Of a stretch of 64,000 nucleotides of DNA, positions 28,592 through 39,400 are shown in pieces. A program made the position numbers and the translations under genes. Within the stretch, counting starts at the first letter, position 1. Each line of letters begins with the position of its first letter. Under the pieces are notes generated by a model, which saw only the letters and a list, made by a program, of their open reading frames with translations, was not told the DNA's origin and did not search any database. Source of the DNA: Psychromarinibacter sediminicola (GTDB taxonomy: Bacteria; Pseudomonadota; Alphaproteobacteria; Rhodobacterales; Rhodobacteraceae); contig NZ_JARGYC010000012.1 of assembly GCF_029168335.1 (NCBI RefSeq), forward strand, positions 17,820 to 81,819. The letters run 5' to 3'.

Positions 28592-29101
28592 ATGACTAAG
28601 ACGAAGAAGATGGAATTCCGCCCGAACGATTACGTGGTCTACCCGGCGCATGGCGTCGGCCAGATCGTGTCGATCGAAGAGCAGGAGATCGCCGGCATCA
28701 AGCTGGAACTGTTCGTGATCTCGTTCGAGAAGGACAAGATGACCCTGCGCGTGCCCACGCACAAGGCGACCGAGGCCGGGCTGCGCTCGCTGTCGACGCC
28801 CGACATCGTCAGCCAGGCGATGAAGACGCTGAAGGGCAAGGCGAAGGTGAAGCGCGCCATGTGGTCGCGCCGGGCGCAGGAATACGAACAGAAGATCAAC
28901 TCGGGCGACCTGATCGCGATCGCCGAGGTCGTGCGCGACCTGCACCGCACCGACGACCAGCGCGAGCAGTCCTATTCCGAGCGGCAGCTTTACGAGGCCG
29001 CGCTGGAGCGTCTGACGCGCGAGGTCGCGGCCGTCTCCGGCTCCGACGAGATCGCCGCGCAGAAGCAGGTGGACGACGTGCTGATCACCCGCGCCGCCTG
29101 A
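28592..29101 (+). CDS. carD: CarD-family transcriptional regulator
   Basis: A 169-residue protein of the CarD/CdnL family, which binds the RNA polymerase beta subunit and stabilises open promoter complexes, notably at rRNA promoters. The N-terminal Tudor-like RNAP-interaction domain is clear (FRPNDYVVYPAHGVGQIVSI, then FVISFEKDKMTLRVPTHK). The C-terminal helical domain (AKVKRAMWSRRAQEYEQKINSGDLIAIAEVVRDL, quoted in part: RRAQEYEQKINSGD) carries the conserved DNA-backbone-contacting region. Length is normal. It has its own promoter and is followed by a strong intrinsic terminator. Confidence 0.95.
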   Translation: MTKTKKMEFRPNDYVVYPAHGVGQIVSIEEQEIAGIKLELFVISFEKDKMTLRVPTHKATEAGLRSLSTPDIVSQAMKTLKGKAKVKRAMWSRRAQEYEQKINSGDLIAIAEVVRDLHRTDDQREQSYSERQLYEAALERLTREVAAVSGSDEIAAQKQVDDVLITRAA

Positions 29102-29123
29102 GCCGCAAGGTTTCCTGTCGTGG

Positions 29124-29154
29124 GGCCGTCGCCTTCGGGCGGCGGCCTTTTTTT
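29124..29154 (+). terminator. Intrinsic terminator of carD
   Basis: A 10-bp GC stem GGCCGTCGCC / GGCGGCGGCC with a TTCG tetraloop (one T-G pair) is followed by seven T residues. It starts 23 bp after the carD stop. The T-run is only on the + strand side, so it serves carD and not the oncoming cobS gene. Confidence 0.93.
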
Positions 29155-29170
29155 GGCCTTTTTCTCGGGC

Positions 29171-29935
29171 TCACACGGCCGCGGCGCAGAGCGCCAGGAC
29201 CGCGATCTCGCAGATCTGCTGGGTGGCGCCCAGCACGTCGCCGGTCTGCCCGCCGAGCTTCGCCCGCGCGATCGCGGCGCAGCCCAGCGCCAGCATCGCC
29301 GTCACCGCGCAGACCGCCAGCCCGTAGGCCCCCAGCAGCACAAGCGCCGCCGCCAGCGCCAGCAGGAGGCCCAACGCGACCGTGGCGCGCGCCGGCCGGC
29401 CCACATGCCGCGACAGCCCGTCCGCCCGCGCCGGCGGCAGCTCGGCCATCAGCACCGCCATCGGCGCCCGCGACAGCATCGCCGCCGCCAGCACTGACGC
29501 CGCCAGGCCGCCCGTGCCCACGATCTCGGCCAGCGCCGCCCAGCGCAGGCCGAGGGACAGCACCAGCGCGATCACGCCGTAGCTGCCAATGCGGCTGTCC
29601 TTCATGATCTCCAGCCGCCGCGCCGGCTCGGCTCCGCCCCAGAGCCCGTCCGCCACATCCGCCAGCCCGTCCTCGTGCAGCGCGCCCGTCACGACGACCG
29701 ACGCGGCCAGAACCAGCCCGGCGGTCACGCCGTCGGGCAAGCCCAGCCATGCCGCCATGCCGCCCGCAACGGCGGCGATCAGCCCCACCGCGAGCCCCGC
29801 GAGCGGCCACGCCCAGGCCGCGGCCGCGCCCCGGTCGCCCCCAAGCGCCGGCAGCGGCAACCGTGTCAGCAGTGCCAGCGCCGTCCCGATATCGCCGGGG
29901 ACCGCCAGCGCCGGATTTCGCCCTGTTCTCTCCAT
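29171..29935 (-). CDS. cobS: Adenosylcobinamide-GDP ribazoletransferase
   Basis: A 254-residue integral membrane enzyme that joins adenosylcobinamide-GDP and alpha-ribazole in the last part of cobalamin synthesis. The conserved polar segment [36 protein letters not shown] (quoted in part: [25 protein letters not shown]), about residues 85-120, is the family signature. Several hydrophobic helices follow. ATG 29935 opens [10 protein letters not shown]; an upstream in-frame extension would overlap cobT. It is divergent from cobT, with 49 bp between start codons, so the two late B12 genes probably share a control region. No cobalamin riboswitch fits in that space. Confidence 0.92.
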   Translation of the reverse strand: MERTGRNPALAVPGDIGTALALLTRLPLPALGGDRGAAAAWAWPLAGLAVGLIAAVAGGMAAWLGLPDGVTAGLVLAASVVVTGALHEDGLADVADGLWGGAEPARRLEIMKDSRIGSYGVIALVLSLGLRWAALAEIVGTGGLAASVLAAAMLSRAPMAVLMAELPPARADGLSRHVGRPARATVALGLLLALAAALVLLGAYGLAVCAVTAMLALGCAAIARAKLGGQTGDVLGATQQICEIAVLALCAAAV

Positions 29936-29984
29936 GCACGACCCGATAGACCGAAAGCCCGACCGCACGCAACGAGAGACCCGC

Positions 29985-31004
29985 ATGGCCCCGACGACTC
30001 CCGCCGACCTCGCCTCGATCCGCGCCGCCCTCGCCAGCCTGCCCGGCCCGGACCGGGACGCACAGGTCGCCGCGGCCGACCGCAATGCGCAGCTGACCAA
30101 GCCCCCCGCGGCGCTCGGCCGGCTGGAGGAGCTGGCGCAGTGGTACGCGGGTTGGCGCGGCGAGGCCCGGCCGCGGCTGCGGGCGCCGCAGATCGTCGTC
30201 TTCGCGGCCAATCACGGCATCGCGGCGCGCGGCGTCTCTGCCTTTCCAGCCGAGGTGACCACCCAGATGGTTGCCAACTTCCGCGCCGGCGGGGCGGCGA
30301 TCAACCAGCTGGGCCGGGCGTTCGGCGCCCGTGTCGATGTCCACGAGCTGTCGCTCGACACGCCGACCGCCGATTTCACCGCGGCGCCCGCGATGGACGA
30401 GGCCGGCTTCCTCGCCGCGCTGCGCACCGGATGGGACGCGGTCGATCCCGCCGCCGACCTGCTGGTCGCGGGCGAGATGGGCATCGGCAACACCACCGCC
30501 GCCGCCGCCGTCGCCGCCGGGCTGTTCGGCGGCGCGGCCGAGGACTGGGTCGGCCGCGGCACCGGGGTGGACGCCGAGGGGCTCGCCCTCAAGGCGCGCG
30601 TCGTCGCCGAGGGGCTCGACCGCCACCGCGACGCCCTGCCCGACCCGCTGGAGGTTCTGCGCCGCCTCGGCGGCCGCGAACTGGCGGCGATGACGGGCGC
30701 GATCCTCGCCGCGCGGCACCTGCGGGTGCCCGTCATCCTCGACGGTTTCATCTGCTGCGCCGCCGCCGCCACGTTGGACCGCGCCGCGCCGGGCGCGCTC
30801 GATCATTGCGTCGCCGGGCATCTTTCGGCCGAGACCGCGCATGCCCGCCTGCTCGACGCGCTCGGCAAACAGCCGCTCCTGTCGCTCGGCATGCGGCTCG
30901 GCGAAGGCTCGGGCGCGGCGCTCGCCATCGGCGTGGTCAAGGGGGCGCTGGCCTGCCATTCCGGCATGGCCACCTTCGCCGAGGCCGGCGTCTCCGGCGG
31001 CTGA
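29985..31004 (+). CDS. cobT: Nicotinate-nucleotide-dimethylbenzimidazole phosphoribosyltransferase
   Basis: A 339-residue enzyme that makes alpha-ribazole phosphate from nicotinate mononucleotide and dimethylbenzimidazole for the lower ligand of cobalamin. Family blocks are [46 protein letters not shown], and the C-terminal [16 protein letters not shown] with the catalytic Glu. Length agrees with other CobT/CobU proteins. CGAGAGA lies upstream of ATG 29985. Its stop codon falls in the loop of a perfect 11-bp stem, followed by three more hairpins. Confidence 0.94.
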   Translation: MAPTTPADLASIRAALASLPGPDRDAQVAAADRNAQLTKPPAALGRLEELAQWYAGWRGEARPRLRAPQIVVFAANHGIAARGVSAFPAEVTTQMVANFRAGGAAINQLGRAFGARVDVHELSLDTPTADFTAAPAMDEAGFLAALRTGWDAVDPAADLLVAGEMGIGNTTAAAAVAAGLFGGAAEDWVGRGTGVDAEGLALKARVVAEGLDRHRDALPDPLEVLRRLGGRELAAMTGAILAARHLRVPVILDGFICCAAAATLDRAAPGALDHCVAGHLSAETAHARLLDALGKQPLLSLGMRLGEGSGAALAIGVVKGALACHSGMATFAEAGVSGG

Positions 31005-31087
31005 CGCCGGAGACGGAAAAATCTTCCAAAGATTTTTCCCGGCAGGATTTTCCCAAAATCCTGCCCCACGATCTTTCCAAGATCGTG
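30989..31087. repeat. Cluster of four consecutive hairpins after cobT
   Basis: Four perfect stems lie end to end. The first, CGTCTCCGGCG (30989-30999 / 31005-31015), has the cobT stop in its loop. The others are GGAAAAATCTT (31015-31025 / 31029-31039, loop CCA), GGCAGGATTTT (31041-31051 / 31055-31065, loop CCC) and CACGATCTT (31067-31075 / 31079-31087, loop TCC). The last three have 3-nt loops and are separated by single C residues. The cluster ends 7 bp before the stop of the oncoming antiporter gene. It may terminate or protect both convergent transcripts. Stem sequences differ from those at 17.7 and 46.65 kb, but the architecture is the same. Confidence 0.8.
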
Positions 31088-31094
31088 CCCCCGC

Positions 31095-32996
31095 TCAGCT
31101 GGCTTCCTTCGAATCCTCCGCCGACTGCCGTAGCAGCGCCGCCTCCAGTTCGGCGTTCAGCTCCCGCGTCCGTTCGATGTATTCGGGGTTCTGGTCGATC
31201 GGAACGCCCGGTTTCCACACCTCCGCCAGCGAACGCACCGCCTGCCGGTCGTACTTGAAGTACGTCCGTTCCAGCTCGGCCGCCTCGTAATCGGTGAGCC
31301 CCATATTCTCCAGCACGTAGCGTCCGGCGCGCAGGGACGAATCGAACAGCTCGCGCACGATGTCGTTCGCCCCGGCGCGGTAGAGCTGGTAGACATGCAC
31401 CCGGTCGCGCGCCCGCGCCACGATATGCAGGTCCGGTCGCTCGCGCCGCGCATAGGCCACCAGCCGTGTGACCGCCTCGCGTCCGTCCAGCGCCACGACC
31501 AGCACTTTCGCCTCCATCAGCCCGGCCGCGCGCAGCACATCCGGCCGCGTCGGGTCGCCGAAATAGCCCTTGAAGCCGAATTTCCGCATCAGCTGGATCG
31601 TCTGCAGGTTGTTGTCCAGCACCGTCGTCCGGAAGCCCGACATCTGTACCATCCGGTTCACGGCCTGTCCGAACCGCCCCATCCCGGCGATGATGATCGG
31701 CCCCTCGGCGCCGATGTCGTCCTCGCGCGGGCCGTCCTCGGGCTCGGCCCCCCAGCGGCTCAGGAACTCCTGCGCCAGGAACATCAGCGGCGTCAGCAGC
31801 ATCGACAGAGCCACGATCAGAAGCAGGTTCTGCGACATCGTCGCCGACAAGACCCCCTGCTGCTGCGAGAACGACAGCAGGACAAAGCCGAATTCCCCCG
31901 CCTGCGCCAGCCCCAGCGTGAACAGCCACTGGTCGCGGCGCCGGAGCTTGAACATCCGGCCCAGCCCGAACAGGACCACGCCCTTGATCACCATGATCGC
32001 CAGCGTCAGGCCGATCAGCAGGAACGGCTGCGCAAAGAAGATCTGCACGTTGATGCCCGCGCCCACGGTGATGAAGAACAGGCCCAGCAGCAGGCCCTTG
32101 AACGGCTCGATGTTCGATTCCAGCTCGTGGCGAAGCTCGGAATTGGCCAGCACCACCCCCGCGAGGAAGGTCCCCAGCGCCGGCGACAGGCCGACCAGCG
32201 TCATCACGAAGGCGACGCCGATCACGATTAGAAGCGCGAAGGCGGTGTAGAGTTCGCGCAGGCGCGCAGTGTGGATGAAGTGAAACAGCGGCCGGATCAG
32301 GTAGATGCCGCCCAGGATCACGGCCGCGACCACCGCCATCGTCACCAGCGTCGCGCCCCAGCCCGGCAGTCCCTCGACCAGCGACATCGCCGCCGCGTGG
32401 CCGTCGCCGCCGGCCCCCTCCCCGTGCGGGACCGCGGGGCTCGCCGGCCGGTTCATCGAGCCGTCGGGATTGAAGAACGGCCGCGGCGCGGCGGCCAGGA
32501 GCGGCAGCAGGATCAGCATCGGGATCACCGCGATATCCTGCGTCAGCAGGACCGAGAAGGCCGACCGCCCGCCGCTGGTCTGGATCAGCCCCTTCTCCGA
32601 CAGCGTCTGCAGCACGATCGCGGTCGAGGACAGGGCGAAGATCATGCCTATGGCGAGGCCCGTGGCCAATGGCTGGCCCAGCGCCACCGCGCCCGCGGCG
32701 ATCAGCGCCACGGTGATCAGGATCTGCATCACCCCCAGCCCCAGCAGCCGGTCGCGCATGTCCCACAGCGCGCGGGGGTCCATCTCCAGCCCGATCAGGA
32801 ACAGCATCATGACGACGCCGAATTCGGCGAAATGCTGAAGGTCCCCGGTCTCGCCCACCAGATGAAAGACCGGGCCGATCAGCAGCCCTGCCACGAGATA
32901 GCCCAGCACCGACCCAAGCCCCAGCCGCGCCGCGATGGGCACGGCGATGACCGTGGTGGCAAGGTAGATCGTGGCCTGGAACAGGAATCCTTCCAT
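31095..32996 (-). CDS. CPA2-family monovalent cation:proton antiporter (Kef-like)
   Basis: A 633-residue membrane protein. The first ~390 residues contain about 12 transmembrane segments of the Na+/H+ exchanger type (LGSVLGYLVAGLLIGP; FAEFGVVMMLFLIGLEMDP; FALSSTAIVLQTLSEKG). A cytoplasmic RCK/TrkA-N domain follows, with the nucleotide loop IIIAGMGRFGQAVNRM near residue 432 and LVVALDGREAVTRLV. The C-terminal ~80 residues are charged helices. This is the KefB/KefC architecture, so K+/H+ exchange controlled by nucleotides is likely; glutathione control as in KefC is possible but unproven. A loop of about 30 residues (NPDGSMNRPASPAVPHGEG) interrupts the TM region. Confidence 0.92.
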   Translation of the reverse strand: MEGFLFQATIYLATTVIAVPIAARLGLGSVLGYLVAGLLIGPVFHLVGETGDLQHFAEFGVVMMLFLIGLEMDPRALWDMRDRLLGLGVMQILITVALIAAGAVALGQPLATGLAIGMIFALSSTAIVLQTLSEKGLIQTSGGRSAFSVLLTQDIAVIPMLILLPLLAAAPRPFFNPDGSMNRPASPAVPHGEGAGGDGHAAAMSLVEGLPGWGATLVTMAVVAAVILGGIYLIRPLFHFIHTARLRELYTAFALLIVIGVAFVMTLVGLSPALGTFLAGVVLANSELRHELESNIEPFKGLLLGLFFITVGAGINVQIFFAQPFLLIGLTLAIMVIKGVVLFGLGRMFKLRRRDQWLFTLGLAQAGEFGFVLLSFSQQQGVLSATMSQNLLLIVALSMLLTPLMFLAQEFLSRWGAEPEDGPREDDIGAEGPIIIAGMGRFGQAVNRMVQMSGFRTTVLDNNLQTIQLMRKFGFKGYFGDPTRPDVLRAAGLMEAKVLVVALDGREAVTRLVAYARRERPDLHIVARARDRVHVYQLYRAGANDIVRELFDSSLRAGRYVLENMGLTDYEAAELERTYFKYDRQAVRSLAEVWKPGVPIDQNPEYIERTRELNAELEAALLRQSAEDSKEAS

Positions 32997-33183
32997 CGGG
33001 GCGGCGCTTTCACGTTGGGCAGATCGCGGGGTCTCTGCGCGCGGTTATAGCATCCGCCGGGCGGCCCGATAGCCTTGTCGGGCCCAGAATTGCGCCCGCG
33101 GCCGCATTTTGCGCAACAAGGCCGCGCGGCCGGCACGCCGCGCCCATGGGCACGGCGCCCTGCGGGCCGGCCGCCGCCGACGG

Positions 33184-34539
33184 TCAGGTCAGCAGGCCGC
33201 GGATCGTGCCGCTCAGATCCTCGATCCGGGCGAGGCTCGCGCGGATTCGCTGCTGGATACCGTTGAGCTCGCCGATGATGTCGTTGAGGCTTTCGCGCCC
33301 CTCGTAGAGGCGCGCGCCCTCGATCTTGCACATCACCCGCGTGGTGGACAGGCCCAGGATATGCCGGTTCATCTTCTTGCAGGCGTCCAGGATGCGGCGC
33401 GTCTCCTCGGCCAGCTGATCCTGCCGCGCCCGCGCCTTCGCGCGGTAATCGGTGGCCAGCCCGTCGAGGTAGCCCCGCTCCGCCTTCAGGTCGACCGGCC
33501 CCAGCGCGTGCCGCTCGGTGTCGAGCTGCCGGGCGCATTCGTTCAGCAACCGGACCATGCATTCGATGAACATGCTCTCGCTGACCGTGCCCTCGATCGA
33601 GCCGAAATTGCTGCTCTCGCCCACAACGTTGGTCTGGAACCAGCGCGACATCTCGCGCGACATGCCGCCGTAATTGGTCGACAGGGTCGAGATCGGCCCG
33701 CCGTTCGGCTCCAGCCGCGAGGCGATCACGCGCATGTTGTGCGGGATGATCTCGGTCATCGCGAATTCGCGTACCAGCATGTCGGTTTCCGACTTCAGCG
33801 ATTCGGCGCAGTCCAGCATCGTCCGGAAGCCGCCGATGCACTGGTCCTGGCCGAGCCCCAGCCCGGCGTCGCGCGCCATCAGTTCCTCGCTCAGCGCATG
33901 GGCGGCAAAGCGGGGATAGTCGGGAAACCCCATCGCCGCGATGCGCTCCTGCATCCAGGCGGCGCTGTCCTGCGGGCTCAGGCCCTGGTCGCGCTCCTGC
34001 CGGACCTGTTCGGCATAGAGCTCTTCCACCTGGTCGCGAAGCTCGCTCGTGGGCTTGATCCGGGCCGAAAGATAGCCGTCGCCGCAGGGCATCGCCACGG
34101 CGAAGACCCAATAGGACAACCCGTCGCGGGCGCGATTCCTGACATAGGCGCCGATCGTCTCGCCGCGCTTGATCCTGTCCCAGAACAGCCAGAACAGCCC
34201 CTTGGGCATGTCGGGATGGCGGATGACCTTGTGCGGCGCGCCCAGCATCGCGTCCCAGTCGTAATCCGCGACCCGGCGGAAGACGTTGTTGCCGGCCCGG
34301 ATCACGCCGCGCGCGTCGGTGCGCGAGAAGAACACCTCGTCCAATTGGAACGGCGCCTCGCCATGCTGCGGGCGCGCCGCGCGCGCGCGGTCGTCGCCGG
34401 ACCGCGCGCCGGACGTGTCGCCATCGGGCGGCCCGTCGCCGGCGGCCTCCTCCGCCGTGTCGGGGCCGTCCCCGGCCTCTGCGCCCGCCGGCGCGACCGA
34501 CTCGGCGATGTCGTTGTCCCAGCTTTCGACCGTATCCAT
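33184..34539 (-). CDS. PAS-domain signalling protein without a classical output domain
   Basis: A 451-residue soluble protein. After about 65 disordered residues comes an Aer-type PAS domain (FFSRTDARGVIRAGNNVFRR; GAPHKVIRHPDMPKGLFW; DGLSYWVFAVAMP; about residues 70-180), which in Aer-type sensors holds FAD. The remaining ~270 residues are long helices with no TM segment and no recognisable methyl-accepting hairpin (the conserved EI/V-x-I-x-EIA tip is absent). Related Rhodobacteraceae PAS proteins are sometimes called AerC-like or chemotaxis-associated. ATG 34539 is preferred because GCGGAGC lies 9 bp upstream; a GTG 30 bp earlier is in frame. No chemotaxis genes are nearby. Confidence 0.8.
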   Translation of the reverse strand: MDTVESWDNDIAESVAPAGAEAGDGPDTAEEAAGDGPPDGDTSGARSGDDRARAARPQHGEAPFQLDEVFFSRTDARGVIRAGNNVFRRVADYDWDAMLGAPHKVIRHPDMPKGLFWLFWDRIKRGETIGAYVRNRARDGLSYWVFAVAMPCGDGYLSARIKPTSELRDQVEELYAEQVRQERDQGLSPQDSAAWMQERIAAMGFPDYPRFAAHALSEELMARDAGLGLGQDQCIGGFRTMLDCAESLKSETDMLVREFAMTEIIPHNMRVIASRLEPNGGPISTLSTNYGGMSREMSRWFQTNVVGESSNFGSIEGTVSESMFIECMVRLLNECARQLDTERHALGPVDLKAERGYLDGLATDYRAKARARQDQLAEETRRILDACKKMNRHILGLSTTRVMCKIEGARLYEGRESLNDIIGELNGIQQRIRASLARIEDLSGTIRGLLT

Positions 34540-34604
34540 GAAAACAAGCTCCGCACCTGACGCGACCACGCATAACGGTAATCCCTTGCCAGGGTCTTAA
34601 GGCG

Positions 34605-35063
34605 TCAGGTCGGAAGCGGCGCGTCCGCCTTGATCTGGTCCATCACGATCTGGCTCTGCACCCGGGCCACGGCCGGATGCGGCAACAACACGTGGTGGAT
34701 CAACTCGTTCAGCCCCGTCAGGTCGGCGCAATAGACCCGCAGCAGGTAATCGGCCTCGCCGGTCAGCGTCCAGGCGCTGACGATCTCGGGCCGGAACGCG
34801 ACGATTCGCGTAAAGCCCTTCACCTTCTCCGGCTCGTGCGTCGCCATCTGCACCTGCACGAAGGCCTGGACGGTCAGGCCCAGCCGCTTCGGGTTCAGCC
34901 GCGCCGCGTAGCGCTCGATGAACCCCGCCTGCTCCAGCCGCTGGCGCCGGCGGCCCGCCTGGCTGGGGCTGAGGTTGAGCACCGCGCCCAGCTGTTCCGC
35001 CGTCGCCTGCGCGTCCGCCTGCAGCGCCGCCAGAAGGCGTTTGTCGGTGTCGTCCAGATCCAT
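34605..35063 (-). CDS. Lrp/AsnC-family regulator
   Basis: A 152-residue regulator. The N-terminal HTH is DLDDTDKRLLAALQADAQAT then LSPSQAGRRRQRLEQAGFIERYAARLN. The C-terminal RAM ligand-binding domain follows (LTVQAFVQVQMATHE; DYLLRVYCADLTGLNELIHHVLLPHP). It is divergent from hppD across 138 bp, so control of homogentisate-pathway entry, with an aromatic amino acid or keto acid as effector, is the simplest inference. ATG 35063 opens the conserved MDLDDTD; an upstream ATG would add 19 unlikely residues. Phased GCGCA sites occur in the shared control region. Confidence 0.9.
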   Translation of the reverse strand: MDLDDTDKRLLAALQADAQATAEQLGAVLNLSPSQAGRRRQRLEQAGFIERYAARLNPKRLGLTVQAFVQVQMATHEPEKVKGFTRIVAFRPEIVSAWTLTGEADYLLRVYCADLTGLNELIHHVLLPHPAVARVQSQIVMDQIKADAPLPT

Positions 35064-35102
35064 GCGGGAATGATGCACCCTCCGGGCCAATTCCGTCAAA
35101 CC

Positions 35103-35140
35103 CGCGCATCCCGTGCGCAAACTGTGAACCAGAATGCGCA
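35103..35140. promoter_or_regulatory. Phased TGCGCA sites between the Lrp-type gene and hppD
   Basis: CGCGCA at 35103-35108 and TGCGCA at 35114-35119 and 35135-35140 are spaced 11 and 21 bp apart, that is on the same face of the helix. They lie in the divergent region between the Lrp-type regulator and hppD. Lrp-family octamers bind phased, degenerate sites, so these are candidate operators. The motif is short and GC-rich, so chance occurrence is possible in this genome. Confidence 0.3.
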
Positions 35141-35201
35141 GAAATCCTGCATCCGCGCCGCTACATTTCCCGGTGAATCATGAAGGAGAGGAGGAACACC
35201 C

Positions 35202-36308
<1,107 letters not shown>

Positions 36309-36329
36309 CTTCCACTCGCGGAAGACCAC

Positions 36330-36366
36330 CCGGGACGGGGCCCGCCACGCGCGCGCCCCGTCCCGG
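36330..36366. terminator. GC-rich hairpin between convergent genes
   Basis: A perfect 12-bp stem CCGGGACGGGGC / GCCCCGTCCCGG (36330-36341 and 36355-36366) lies 21 bp after the hppD stop. No T-run follows on either strand. It probably serves as a 3' structure for hppD and possibly for the oncoming large gene. Confidence 0.55.
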
Positions 36367-36465
36367 CGTGCGTTCGCGAGAGCCTTCGAACAGGGGCGAC
36401 ACGGCGCCGTTCGCAGAAAATATCTTGCGCGGCAGCGCGCCTTTCGGCAGCGGCCCGCCCGCGGA

Positions 36466-39400
36466 TCAGCCGCTCGTGGGCAGGGTCAGCGTGATCGTCC
36501 GGCCCCGCTTGACATAGCTCAGCCGGTCGTCGCCGATGGCCGCCACCTGGCCGCCATCCACCTCGTCGCCCACCTGCACCTTCACGTAGCGGCCGGAGGC
36601 CAGCCGCACCAGCGCCCGGCGGTTGCTGGCCGAGCCGTAGATGCCGATCAGGTTCACCCGGTTCAGCCGCAGCGCGTTCTCGTCCGTCGCCGTGGCGGCG
36701 ACCGAGGCGCTGGTGGGGATCTCGGGCGCCCGGACCGGGACCGAGACGTCGGGCGTCGGATCGTTCGCCGCCGTCTCCTCCTGCGGTGGGGCCGGCGCGG
36801 TGGCCGCCTCGTCCAGCGCCGCCTGCACCACCGAGGCAAAGCCCGCCGGGCGGGTGGCCGGCGTCAGCGAGGCGGCCACGGCCAGCTCGGTGGCATCCTC
36901 GAACGTCTGCTCTTCGACCGCGGCCTCCGCCTCGCCGTCCAGCGCGGCGGTCTCTTCCTCCAGCAACTCGCCCGCCAGCGACGGGTTGTTGTCCCCCCGC
37001 CCCGGCACCTCGGTGCCCGGGCGCAGCGGCGGCACCACATCGGCGTAGTCGATCAGCGGATCGTCCGGATCCGGCTCCGGCACGGCCTCCGTTTCCGCCT
37101 CCGTTTCCGCCGCGGGACCGTCGCCCGCCGTGCCGGCCGTGTCCGCGGGCGTCGCCGCGGCCAGCTCGACGGTCGCCTCCCCCGGCCGTTCCGTCGGCCG
37201 GATCGCGGCCAGTTCCTCGCGCGTCAGGCCGCCGAAGCGGGCCCGCTCCTCGGCCTCGGCCAGGTCGCTCTCGTCCAGGATCGGCGCCAGGTCGGACACC
37301 CTCTCGGGATCCAGCGCGGCGGTCTCCTCCGCCGCGGCGGCGGCCGCTTCGCCCTCGGGCGCCGCGCCGGCCTCCTCCGCCGGCGGCGCCGCGGCCTCGA
37401 CGATCTCTTCCGGCCGCAGCGGCGGCGCTTCGGCCGGCGTCTCGACCGCCAGCTCGGTCTCTTCGGCCGGCGTCTCCAGACCCGGCGCCTCGCGCAGCTG
37501 GCTATCGTCCACCGGCGGCTCGGTGCCCGGACGCGGCGGCGGCACCACCGAGGGCTCGCCCCGATAGACCATCACGCCCTTGGGCGACAGCGCGCCCTCC
37601 TCGGTCGCCCGCACCAGCCCGCGCGCGTCCAGATCGAACTCGACCAGCGGCAGCGGCGGCCGCCCAGCCGTCGCCGGCGTCGGCGCCTCGGGCACCAGCG
37701 CCTCCGCCTCGGGCAGCCCCCGCTCCGCCGGCTCGGCCAGCGCCACGTCGGCCGAGGACAGCACGGTGCCGTCGATCCGGTCGATGCCGGGGCTGTCTAT
37801 CGCCGGCGGCGCCAGCACTGATACCCCGGTCCGCTCGTAGATCGCCTCGGCCTCCGCCGGCGTCGGCGGCGCCACCTGCGTCGGCGCCGGGGCCGAGACC
37901 TCCGCCTGCGGCGCGTCCTCGGAGGCGGGCGGCGCGTCCAGCCGGACGATCTCCAGCTCGTCCGGCGCCGCGCCGCCATCGGCAGGGGCGGTGATGTCGC
38001 TGCTCGGCGCGGCGCTGTCGGCCAGTTCCGGCGCGATCGTCGCGATGTCGGAGGGCGGCGTGTCGTCCAGCGACGTGGCGCCGGAAGCCCCCGCCGCAGT
38101 ATCCTCCGCCGGCGCCTCGGGCACGGCGGGCGGCTCCGCCGCGCTGGTGTCGATCCCGGGCGTCTCGGGAAGCGCCGGGGACGCCGCGGCCAGCTCCGGC
38201 GGCGTATCGCCCGCCCCGGTGACCGCCGGCGGCGTCTCCTCGGGCGCGGCGGGCGGCGTCGCGGCGCCCTCCGTCTCGACCCGCGGCGCGTCCGGCGCGA
38301 CGGGCGGCGTCTCGTCGGGCTCCGGCTGCAGCGCCGTCACCTCGATCCCCGGCAGCGGCACCGACGGCTCGACCGGCGGCGTATCCTCGGCCGGCGCCTC
38401 CGTAGCCGCCTCCGACCCCGCACCCGCCGCATCCGGCTCGGCCCCGTCCGGCAGGCCGGCGATCTCCGGCTCCGGCTCGGTCGCCGGGGTCAGCGTGTCG
38501 GGCACGATCACCGGCGCCGGCTCTTCCGCTTCGGTCACCGCCGGCTCGTCGCCGAGCCCGAACCAGCCCGAGGCGACGTCGTCCATGAGCCAGGTCGACC
38601 ACAGCGCCACCGCCGCCAGCGCCAGCAGCACGATGAGCGTCAGCGCCGCGCCCAAGAAGCGCGGACGCGCCCGCGGCGGCACCTGCCCGCGCGCGCCGAA
38701 CACCGTCATCGCATCGGCCTCGGTCGCCGTGACCGGCCGCGCTTTTTCCGGCTTCGACGGCGGGGCCGAGGGCCGGTCGAAGGTCGTCGCCGGCCCCTTC
38801 AGCGCCGTCGCCATCTCCTCGGCGGCCGAGCTCTCGCGCGCCGCCTTGTCCCGGCCGCTCATCCGCCCCAGCGTGTCCGCCAGCCGGCCGCGCCCCTTGC
38901 GCTCCGGCACCGCAGCGCCCAACGCGGTGTCGGCGGCCATGTCCATCACCGGGTCGGCCTTCTTCGCCAGTTCCGGCGCCTCCGGATTGACGGCCGCCGC
39001 GCGGGCGGCGGGCGAGGCGGGATCGGTCGAGCGCGGCGTGATCTTCACCGGCGGCGGCAGCGGCGCGCCGTTGACCCGCTTCACCGGCGGCACCCGGCGC
39101 GGCCCCGGGGCGCTCTCCTCCGGCGCGGCCCCGGCGGAAGGCGCGTCGTCGGCGCCCTCGGGCGCAGCGCTCTCGGGCGACGTGGTCTCGGGCGCAGCGG
39201 CCTCGTTCTCCGGCGGCGCAACCCGCACGGCGGGGCGGCTCTCCACCGGCGGCAGATCCTCCACCTTCGGCCCGGCGGGCGGCGCTTCGGGCGCCGGCGC
39301 GGCAGCGGCCGGCGGCACGGCATGACCGTTGACATGCGCCGCAGCGCCCCGGCGCGACGCAAAGGACAGCGGCACCTCCGGCTCGGGCTCCGCCGTAGCC

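Noticed and set aside
29936..29984. Cobalamin riboswitch between cobS and cobT
   Set aside because: Only 49 bp separate the divergent start codons, far too short, and no B12-box-like string was seen.
36415..36450. GCGCGGCAGCGCG string shared with about 41255-41270
   Set aside because: A 13-bp GC-only match is too short and too likely by chance in this composition to call a repeat on its own.
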